Source: Acidobacteriota bacterium (lineage in GTDB: Bacteria > Acidobacteriota > Aminicenantia > UBA2199). From it: 6,368 nt of DNA. The DNA is taken from the NCBI GenBank assembly GCA_021817755.1, contig JAKAGC010000242.1, forward strand, positions 1 through 6,368. Direction: 5' to 3'. The notes beneath the pieces are model-generated. The model was not told where the DNA came from, did not search any database, and saw nothing but the letters and a program-made list of their open reading frames with translations. The first letter of the stretch is position 1; the number at the start of each line of letters is the position of its first letter. Both the position numbers and the translations under genes were made by a program. Below are positions 1-5,466 of the stretch, one piece after another.

Positions 1-1710
1 TACACACTCGACATTACTTCAAATGGAATCCAGTTAAATGCAAATACCGATATCGGAATTCTTCGAGGAATTGAAACCTTACTCCAATTATTAAATGCAG
101 ATAAACAGGGATACTATTTCCCAGGGGTTTCCATAACGGACTCCCCCCGTTTTACCTGGCGGGGAATGCTAATCGATCCTTGCCGTCATTTTCTACCGGT
201 AGAAGTTATAAAACGAAACCTGGATGGGATGGCCGCAGTAAAAATGAATGTTCTCCATCTCCATATAACAGAAGATCAAGGTTTCCGAATCGAATGCAAA
301 ACCTTTCCGAAACTTCATCTAATGGGTTCGGATGGGATGTATTATACCCACGAACAAATAAAAGAGATCATTGCCTATGCCGCAGACCGGGGGATCCGGG
401 TTATGCCGGAATTCGACATCCCAGGGCATTCGACAGCCTGGCTTGTGGGTTACCCTGAGTTAGCCAGTGCACCAGGACCTTATTCGATTGAACGGGGTTA
501 TGGAGTCAAAGACCCAACCTTCGATCCAACTAATAAGGCAACTTATAAATTCTTCGATAAATTCTTCAAAGAGATGTCGGCTCTTTTCCCGGATGAATAT
601 ATCCATATCGGTGGTGATGAAAACAGCGGGAACCAGTGGAACGGAAACGCGAAGATACAGGAATTTAAAACAAAGCACAAAATAAAATCCAACGATGAAC
701 TCCAGGCTTATTTTAATAATAAAATCCTGGGGATTCTAACGAAATATAAAAAAAAGATGATGGGATGGGATGAGATATACCAACCTGGAATACCGCAAAC
801 GGTTGTGATTCATTCCTGGCGAGGAAAAGATGCCATGCGCGATTCTGCAAAAAAGGGGTATAATACGTTACTTTCCAATGGATATTATATCGACTTGTGC
901 CAACCTGCCGAATATCATTATTTGAATGATCCCATTCCTGCGGATTCGGATTTAACAACGGAGGAGCGAAGCCGTATATTCGGCGGAGAAGCAACAATGT
1001 GGGCAGAGTTGGTTTCATTCGAGACCGTGGATTCCCGGATTTGGCCACGAACAGCAGCGATCGCAGAAAGACTCTGGTCACCTGCTTCAATTACAGATGT
1101 TCGTGACATGTACCGCCGTATGGCTATCATTGGTGTACAACTTGAAGAGCATGGCTTGCTGCACTTGAAAAACCGGGATATGTTTTTGCGTAGATTAACA
1201 AAAGGCGGGAATATTACAGCATTAAATGTGTTGGTGGATGTTATAGAACCTTTAAAAGGATACAATCGCCATTCGCAGGCTGTATACACATTTTATTCAC
1301 CATTAACGCGAATAGTAGATGCCGCAGCCCCGGAATCGTTAATAGCTAGAGATTTTCGTTTCATGGTATCGGATTTCCTTTCCACATTGAAAAACAGTAA
1401 CGTAACTGCAATGGCTGAAAACTTGAAACAACAATTAATCACCTGGAAAGAAAACCATGCGAAATTGTTACCGGTAATCGATGAAAACCCGGCATTAAAA
1501 GAAATAGAAACACTTTCGGAAGATCTATCAAAATTATCGGTTATTGGGTTAGAAGCACTGGATAATTTATTATCCGGGAAAAAGGGGGATGCTTCGTGGC
1601 TGGAACAAAGCCGGAAAACATTGGAAGAAGCCAAAAAACCGCGCGGCCATGGTGAATTGGTGATCATAACGGGGATTGAACAATTGGTAAAGGGGTGCGA
1701 AGAGATATAA
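1..1710 (+). CDS. Beta-N-acetylhexosaminidase, GH20 (5'-truncated)
   Basis: Exo-glycosidase expected to remove terminal beta-linked GlcNAc or GalNAc by the substrate-assisted (oxazoline) mechanism of GH20. The reading frame is open from base 1, so the gene starts upstream; an ATG at 166 lies inside the conserved WRGMLID motif and is not the start. Of the 569 visible residues, about 1-48 are the end of the GH20b domain and about 50-365 the catalytic barrel. Visible signatures are W53-R54-G55 then D59/R62 (substrate-binding Arg), LHITEDQGFRIE, MPEFDIPGHS, HIGGDEN with the catalytic Asp206-Glu207 pair, GWDEI (W256), GGEATMW (328-334) and WPRTAAIAERLW. The last 200 residues are charged and probably helical, and I recognise no domain there. 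Probably about 100-150 N-terminal residues, including any signal peptide, are missing. It leads a likely operon; the next start is 15 bases downstream. Confidence 0.95.
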   Translation, partial: YTLDITSNGIQLNANTDIGILRGIETLLQLLNADKQGYYFPGVSITDSPRFTWRGMLIDPCRHFLPVEVIKRNLDGMAAVKMNVLHLHITEDQGFRIECKTFPKLHLMGSDGMYYTHEQIKEIIAYAADRGIRVMPEFDIPGHSTAWLVGYPELASAPGPYSIERGYGVKDPTFDPTNKATYKFFDKFFKEMSALFPDEYIHIGGDENSGNQWNGNAKIQEFKTKHKIKSNDELQAYFNNKILGILTKYKKKMMGWDEIYQPGIPQTVVIHSWRGKDAMRDSAKKGYNTLLSNGYYIDLCQPAEYHYLNDPIPADSDLTTEERSRIFGGEATMWAELVSFETVDSRIWPRTAAIAERLWSPASITDVRDMYRRMAIIGVQLEEHGLLHLKNRDMFLRRLTKGGNITALNVLVDVIEPLKGYNRHSQAVYTFYSPLTRIVDAAAPESLIARDFRFMVSDFLSTLKNSNVTAMAENLKQQLITWKENHAKLLPVIDENPALKEIETLSEDLSKLSVIGLEALDNLLSGKKGDASWLEQSRKTLEEAKKPRGHGELVIITGIEQLVKGCEEI

Positions 1711-1713
1711 ATG

Positions 1714-1720
1714 AAAGGAG
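1714..1720 (+). promoter_or_regulatory. Ribosome binding site for the CutC gene
   Basis: AAAGGAG lies five bases before the ATG at 1726. This decides the start: the in-frame ATG at 1711 has the SD inside its own codons and no SD of its own. Homologues also begin close to the ILIEGCV segment. Confidence 0.8.
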
Positions 1721-1725
1721 AAAAG

Positions 1726-2478
1726 ATGAGTAAGAATATTTTGATAGAGGGTTGTGTAACATCGGTCACATCGGCAATTGAAGCACAGAAAGGCGGAGCA
1801 TTGCGGGTAGAGTTATGCGATAACATATATGACGGAGGCACTACTCCGAGTTATGGAGCAGTACATGAAGCAAGAAAAAATCTGGATATTGCTTTAAATA
1901 TAATGATTCGCCCGAGAGGCGGCGATTTTTGTTATTCAGATCTCGAATTCGATATCATGAAAACAGATGTCGAAATGGCAAAAGAATTAGCAGCAGACGG
2001 GATTGTTTTTGGAATTTTGAATACCGATGGTACAATCGACATGGAAAGGTCCCGGGAAATCATCGAGATTGCAAAACCTTTAAGTGTTACATTTCATCGG
2101 GCTTTTGATCGTGCAATAAATCCGTTAGACGCCCTGGAAGACCTTATTTTACTTGGAGTAAAACGAATACTTACTTCGGGACAACGGCCTTCTGCAATGG
2201 AAGGACGAGAGTTACTGACTGAATTGGTAAAAAGAGCAGGTGACCGGATTATCATCATGCCGGCTGTGGATATCGATGAAACCAATATCCGGCAGTTGAT
2301 TGACGAAACAGGTGCGACCGAATATCATGTTTTTGTCAACAAAAAAGTACCAAGCCGGATGACCTTTCGCAATGAAAAAGTATATATGGGAACAGATCCT
2401 CATTTGCCGGAATATGAAATTTCCATTACCAATTGGGAGCAGATTCGTCAAATCTGCCAGAAAGCACAAAATAAATAG
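1726..2478 (+). CDS. cutC: CutC-family TIM-barrel protein (PF03932)
   Basis: A 250-residue single-domain protein of the usual CutC length, cytoplasmic, with no signal peptide. Family motifs are visible in order: LIEGCVTSVTSA near the N-terminus, GGALRVELC (E29, C31), GGTTPSYG, IRPRGGDF (62-68), VTFHRAFDR (H124), RILTSGQ, a final IIMP strand, and TEYH (H201). The family was named for copper homeostasis in E. coli, but that phenotype has been attributed to a small RNA overlapping the gene, so the biochemical role is unsettled; human CUTC binds Cu(I). Two usual motifs are altered here: the glycine-rich turn after IMP (GGG or GAG) reads A180-V181-D182, and the Ser/Ala expected after His201 (HSSA/HCSA) is replaced by VFV. 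It sits between a GH20 gene and a radical SAM gene with very short gaps, so co-transcription is likely. A role in carbohydrate metabolism is an inference from context only. Confidence 0.9.
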   Translation: MSKNILIEGCVTSVTSAIEAQKGGALRVELCDNIYDGGTTPSYGAVHEARKNLDIALNIMIRPRGGDFCYSDLEFDIMKTDVEMAKELAADGIVFGILNTDGTIDMERSREIIEIAKPLSVTFHRAFDRAINPLDALEDLILLGVKRILTSGQRPSAMEGRELLTELVKRAGDRIIIMPAVDIDETNIRQLIDETGATEYHVFVNKKVPSRMTFRNEKVYMGTDPHLPEYEISITNWEQIRQICQKAQNK

Positions 2479-2489
2479 ACATTCTCCAT

Positions 2490-3395
2490 ATGAATTTATT
2501 TTCCTATTTCCTGGATTATGATGAGCCGTTGTTCCGCCCGCCATCCGAAGCCTTTTCAATGATTTTCCAGGTCACATTGGGATGCTCGTGGAACAAGTGC
2601 TCATTTTGTGAAATGTATAAATCAAAATCCTTTACTAGCCGGAAAGAGGAAGATGTACTTGAAGAGATTCGGAGGGCAGGGGAGACATTTCCGGAAGTTA
2701 AAAAAGTATTCCTGGCAGATGGAAATGCGTTTGTACTTTCCAGTTCCCGGCTTCTCCGTATCCTGGATGCATTGAAGAAGTCGTTTCCCTCACTTTCCCG
2801 TGTATCGAGTTATGCGTTACCGCGTGACATTCTTTCCAAATCCTCTGAAGAATTGGTTTCTTTGCGAGAAGCAGGACTTCAATTGATTTATGTCGGGATC
2901 GAATCGGGAGACGACAATGTATTAAAAATGGTAGACAAAGGAGAGAGTGCAGATTCGACGGTAGAAGGATTATTAAAAGCACAGGAAGCAGGAATTCAAT
3001 GTTCAGTGATGATAATCAATGGATTGGCCGGTTCGCAGTATTATAGAGAGCATGCATTAAATTCCGCTTTACTGGTCAATCGGGTACAACCGAGGTATTT
3101 ATCCACATTGGTCTTAACGCTGCCATACGGTTTACCCAAATACCAAAAACAGTTTAAAGGAATTTTTCATCCCATGACAGAATTGGAATTACTGGAAGAG
3201 ATGAAAATATTCATCGAGAACCTGGAATTGGAGAGAACGGTTTTCCGTAGTGATCATGCTTCTAATTTCCTCATATTAAAAGGAACATTAAACAGAGATA
3301 AAGAGGAGTTTTTAACCAACATTAAGAAAATACGATCATTATTCCATGATAATCCGTCTTTAAAACGTAGTAAACCTCATTTATTTTCACTATAA
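2490..3395 (+). CDS. Radical SAM protein, unknown substrate
   Basis: A 301-residue cytoplasmic radical SAM enzyme expected to bind a [4Fe-4S] cluster and cleave S-adenosylmethionine to a 5'-deoxyadenosyl radical. The cluster cysteines are C32, C37 and C40 in TLGCSWNKCSFC. This is CX4CX2C rather than the textbook CX3CX2C, a spacing I recall as normal for this subfamily. Further signatures are a PPSEA segment before the cluster (17-21), FLADGNAF (the strand after the cluster), GIESGDD (136-142, SAM-binding region) and a conserved C-terminal FRSDHASNFLILKGTLNRD block. No B12-binding, SPASM or TRAM domain is seen, so I do not assign MiaB, Elp3 or a peptide-maturase role. The start follows the CutC stop by 11 bases, and the upstream sequence ATTCTCCAT has no Shine-Dalgarno match, so translation may be coupled to cutC. 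No convincing terminator hairpin follows the stop. Confidence 0.88.
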   Translation: MNLFSYFLDYDEPLFRPPSEAFSMIFQVTLGCSWNKCSFCEMYKSKSFTSRKEEDVLEEIRRAGETFPEVKKVFLADGNAFVLSSSRLLRILDALKKSFPSLSRVSSYALPRDILSKSSEELVSLREAGLQLIYVGIESGDDNVLKMVDKGESADSTVEGLLKAQEAGIQCSVMIINGLAGSQYYREHALNSALLVNRVQPRYLSTLVLTLPYGLPKYQKQFKGIFHPMTELELLEEMKIFIENLELERTVFRSDHASNFLILKGTLNRDKEEFLTNIKKIRSLFHDNPSLKRSKPHLFSL

Positions 3396-3515
3396 ATATT
3401 ATATAACGCTTCACATTTTTAATACTATTGATGTTAATTTAGTGAATATCATGTCTTATTTCCATTCAATTATTCAAGCGAATCAAGGGAAATGATAAAA
3501 AAAAATTAAATATAG

Positions 3516-3544
3516 TTGAAAATTATGGGTTTTTCATATAAAAT
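3516..3544 (+). promoter_or_regulatory. Sigma70-like promoter for the first fibre gene
   Basis: The -35 box TTGAAA (3516-3521) and the -10 box TAAAAT (3539-3544) are separated by exactly 17 bases, each with one or two mismatches to consensus. An upstream A9 run (3497-3505) could act as an UP element. Transcription would start near 3551, giving a leader of about 136 bases. AT-rich DNA yields chance matches, so support is moderate. Confidence 0.5.
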
Positions 3545-3627
3545 GTAAGGGTAAAAAAAATTCGATTAAACGTCTAATCTCTGAGTTTAATTGTGGAACT
3601 AAAAGGCGAGCAAAAATACGTGTGTGA

Positions 3628-3642
3628 GAGTCCAATGGACTC
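3628..3642 (+). other. Short hairpin in the leader
   Basis: GAGTCC (3628-3633) and GGACTC (3637-3642) form a perfect six-base stem with an AAT loop. It lies in the predicted untranslated leader, about 33 bases before the ribosome binding site, and no T-run follows, so it is not an obvious terminator. It may affect mRNA stability or translation, or be chance. Confidence 0.4.
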
Positions 3643-3645
3643 GTT

Positions 3646-3666
3646 TATGTCAAGTATGTCAAGTAT
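3646..3666 (+). repeat. 9-base tandem repeat upstream of the fibre RBS
   Basis: TATGTCAAG occurs twice head to tail (3646-3654, 3655-3663) followed by a partial TAT, about 2.3 copies. It ends eight bases before the Shine-Dalgarno sequence, a place where a regulator or RNA-binding protein could act, or where copy number could slip. Confidence 0.7.
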
Positions 3667-3674
3667 TAAATTAC

Positions 3675-3680
3675 GGAGGT
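3675..3680 (+). promoter_or_regulatory. Ribosome binding site of the first fibre gene
   Basis: GGAGGT lies six bases before the ATG at 3687. It fixes the start there instead of at the in-frame GTG at 3624, and the protein then begins directly with a normal signal peptide. Confidence 0.9.
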
Positions 3681-3686
3681 AATACA

Positions 3687-5285
3687 ATGTTCAAATTTAA
3701 GCCATTTTTATATGTAATGGCAATGGTATTAATTTTTAGTGTTTTGGGAATGGAAAGTACACTTCAAGGTGCAGGAAAAAAAATTTCAGGTGGAAAAAAT
3801 TCCGTAGCAGATCCAATTATAAACTCTAGCGGTATCAATTGGATTCCACGTCTGAATTTCGATCAAATAATCTTAACTGTATCCCGTCCGGATGGTTCGG
3901 TTATAAGACGCACTTTTGAAAACAACTCCAGTCCTTATATTGATCTCTCTAGTATAGTGGGAAATAGCAACGAATGTGATGGATTATATACCTATGAATT
4001 ACGTGTAGTACTGGTTGAAAGTAAGAAGATGAGAGATCAATTGAGAGATCAACGGAAAAATAACCAGAATGATTTAATTATCGAAAGTGCACAAGCGGAA
4101 AAACCAATCACTCAAACAGGGTATTTCACAGTAAAAGGAGGTTCGATAATTACCTCAACCGGCATGGCAGAAAAAGGTGGAGATGCCAATAACAGATATT
4201 CCACAGAAGCGACATATAACGAAGATTTGTATGTAAAAGGCAATTTATGTGTAGGAGTCGACTGTTCGGATCCGGAAACATGGTCTTATGATACTCTCAG
4301 ATTGAAGGAAAATAATTTGCGGATCAATTTCGATGATACCAGTGCAACCAGTGCATACCCTGCCAATGACTGGTCTATCGTAATTAATGATATAGAAGAT
4401 GGTGGAGCTAATTATTTTGCAATAACGGATGAAACCGCAGACCAAACGCCTCTTAAAATAGAAGCCGGCGCACCTGACAATTCTCTTTACATAGAAGATT
4501 ACGGAAGAGTGGGTTTAAAAACGTCCACTCCGTCAGTCGAATTACACATTGTGGACGGTGATTCTCCGGCATTGAGACTCGAACAGGATACATCGTCAGG
4601 ATGGACAGCTCAAGTATGGGATATTGCAGGAAACGAAGCTAATTTCTTCATTCGCGATGTAACCAATTCATCTAAGCTTCCTTTCCGAATTCAACCGGGA
4701 GCTCCTTCCAGCAGCCTTTGCATCAAATCCGATGGCAAAATAGGAATAGGAACATGGTCTCCAGCTTTTCCAATGGAATTGGATACAACCGGAGTTAATG
4801 CTGCATTTGTCGTAAAACGAACCGATGGTGCTACTAATTATATCAATGCAACCGACAGTTATGCAAACTTCGGCTCAACCACTAGTCATCCATTACGCCT
4901 TGTTGTAGGTGGATCATGGAGAATGCGCCTAAACACGGATAATAGTATAACTATGTCAAATGGCGCATCTTTAACTGCCGGCGGTGTTTGGACAAATGCA
5001 TCCAGTAGAAGCCTGAAAGAAAATATACAGGGTCTCTCCTCAAATGAAGCCATGGATACATTGAAAAACCTCAATCCTGTTAAATATAATTACAAAGCAG
5101 ACAAAGAAGAAAACCATGTGGGTTTTATCGCAGAAGATGCCCCGGAACTAGTGGCATCCAAAGATAAAAAAGGAATGAGCCCGATGGATGTAGTCGCTGT
5201 ACTTACTAAAGTAGTCCAGGAGCAGCAGAAAACTATTGCAGAACTCCAGGAAAAAGTAACGAAATTAGAAAAAGAGAAACAATAA
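3687..5285 (+). CDS. Exported fibre-like protein with C-terminal peptidase S74 chaperone domain
   Basis: A 532-residue predicted secreted or surface fibre. Residues 1-30 form a signal peptide (basic start, hydrophobic run YVMAMVLIFSVLG, likely signal peptidase I cleavage near LQGA). Residues about 44-175 are a beta-rich N-terminal domain shared with the next gene, with C97 in ECDGLYTYELRV. C188 and C193 (LCVGVDC) open the repeat region. Two 47-residue beta units (242-288, 319-365) recur at a 77-residue period, each with a GAPxxSLxI...G+hGhxTxxP core. A degenerate third copy may cover 370-430. Residues about 437-520 match peptidase S74 (endosialidase-type intramolecular chaperone): NASSRSLKENI with Ser439/Lys444, LNPVKYNYK, and HVGFIAEDAPEL (H477-). 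The C-terminus is a heptad coiled coil (about 503-532). In this family the C-terminal domain drives trimerisation and is then cut off autocatalytically just before the Ser. No phage genes are nearby. Binding target unknown. Confidence 0.87.
   Translation: MFKFKPFLYVMAMVLIFSVLGMESTLQGAGKKISGGKNSVADPIINSSGINWIPRLNFDQIILTVSRPDGSVIRRTFENNSSPYIDLSSIVGNSNECDGLYTYELRVVLVESKKMRDQLRDQRKNNQNDLIIESAQAEKPITQTGYFTVKGGSIITSTGMAEKGGDANNRYSTEATYNEDLYVKGNLCVGVDCSDPETWSYDTLRLKENNLRINFDDTSATSAYPANDWSIVINDIEDGGANYFAITDETADQTPLKIEAGAPDNSLYIEDYGRVGLKTSTPSVELHIVDGDSPALRLEQDTSSGWTAQVWDIAGNEANFFIRDVTNSSKLPFRIQPGAPSSSLCIKSDGKIGIGTWSPAFPMELDTTGVNAAFVVKRTDGATNYINATDSYANFGSTTSHPLRLVVGGSWRMRLNTDNSITMSNGASLTAGGVWTNASSRSLKENIQGLSSNEAMDTLKNLNPVKYNYKADKEENHVGFIAEDAPELVASKDKKGMSPMDVVAVLTKVVQEQQKTIAELQEKVTKLEKEKQ
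4031..4052 (+). repeat. Short in-gene direct repeat (RDQ tetrapeptide)
   Basis: GAGAGATCAA occurs at 4031-4040 and 4043-4052, twelve bases apart and in frame. It produces the tandem tetrapeptides MRDQ-LRDQ in the charged linker after the N-terminal domain. It is probably a small local duplication, and the paralogue lacks it. Confidence 0.6.
4410..4550 (+). repeat. Fibre protein beta repeat, copy 1
   Basis: Encodes residues 242-288 of the first fibre protein, starting NYFAI and ending VELHI. Ungapped alignment with copy 2 gives 14 identities in 47, concentrated in GAP..SL.I and G..G..T..P. The DNA has diverged, so this is an old protein-level repeat. Confidence 0.8.
4641..4781 (+). repeat. 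Fibre protein beta repeat, copy 2
   Basis: Encodes residues 319-365, starting NFFIR and ending FPMEL, exactly 77 codons after copy 1. The stretch before each copy also matches (DTS...W...I...GGA or GNEA), so the true repeat is about 77 residues. Confidence 0.8.
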
Positions 5286-5330
5286 TACTTTTTAACAAAA
5301 GAATATTTTAGTTTTAACTTAATAAAATGA

Positions 5331-5352
5331 AGCGGCGCTTTCATGGGCCGCT
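5331..5352 (+). terminator. Possible terminator hairpin after the first fibre gene
   Basis: AGCGGC (5331-5336) pairs perfectly with GCCGCT (5347-5352) around a 10-base loop, a GC-rich stem in AT-rich surroundings 46 bases after the stop codon. The following CAACTTATTTAAATT is T-rich but lacks a clean T-run, so it may be a weak or factor-assisted terminator. Confidence 0.5.
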
Positions 5353-5365
5353 CAACTTATTTAAA

Positions 5366-5408
5366 TTCGAATTGTTACAAATTGTTTTATTTCCCCGAAC
5401 AATTCGAA
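5366..5408 (+). repeat. Perfect 11-base inverted repeat
   Basis: TTCGAATTGTT (5366-5376) and AACAATTCGAA (5398-5408) are exact reverse complements separated by 21 bases. The spacer itself repeats AATTGTT. The repeat lies 59-100 bases before the second fibre gene, where it could be a second terminator arm, a dyad operator or a stabilising mRNA hairpin. Sequence alone does not choose. Confidence 0.75.
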
Positions 5409-5454
5409 GAGAAAGAAAATAGTTTGCATTTATTAAAATAAGTAAAATTTATTC

Positions 5455-5460
5455 AAGGGG
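5455..5460 (+). promoter_or_regulatory. Ribosome binding site of the second fibre gene
   Basis: AAGGGG lies six bases before the ATG at 5467, which opens directly into a signal peptide. No convincing dedicated promoter was found in 5286-5454: TTTGCA at 5423 has no well-spaced -10 box. Confidence 0.75.
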
Positions 5461-5466
5461 AAAAAC

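Larger units (their letters stand above)
3396..3686 (+). other. AT-rich intergenic region and leader of the fibre gene
   Basis: This 291-base gap separates the metabolic block from the fibre genes. I see no plausible gene on either strand and no tRNA-like cloverleaf. It contains A runs at 3497-3505, 3519-3522, 3540-3543 and 3553-3560, spaced roughly in multiples of ten to eleven bases, which suggests curved DNA. It also holds a promoter candidate, a six-base hairpin, a 9-base tandem repeat and the ribosome binding site. No strong terminator for the upstream genes was found. Confidence 0.7.

Noticed and set aside
166..168. ATG at 166 as the GH20 start
   Set aside because: It lies within the conserved WRGMLID motif, and GH20-like coding sequence continues upstream to base 1.
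460..685. Overlapping open frames on both strands inside the GH20 gene
   Set aside because: They are shadows of a strongly conserved coding frame, including the catalytic Asp-Glu region, and resemble no known protein.
1711..1725. Upstream in-frame ATG as the CutC start
   Set aside because: The codons that follow are the Shine-Dalgarno sequence for ATG 1726, and no SD precedes 1711.
1293..1841. Minus-strand 182-codon open frame spanning the GH20/CutC junction
   Set aside because: It overlaps two recognised genes and has no recognisable domain or ribosome binding site. It reads as a reverse-complement shadow.
3578..3645. Cyclic-di-GMP or other known riboswitch in the leader
   Set aside because: The GGCGAGCAAAAAT stretch only loosely recalls a purine-rich riboswitch core. 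The conserved GEMM sequences and paired helices are missing.
3624..3686. Extended N-terminus of the first fibre protein from GTG at 3624
   Set aside because: The extra 21 residues contain the 9-base repeat and the ribosome binding site, and they would bury the signal peptide. GGAGGT six bases before ATG 3687 is decisive.
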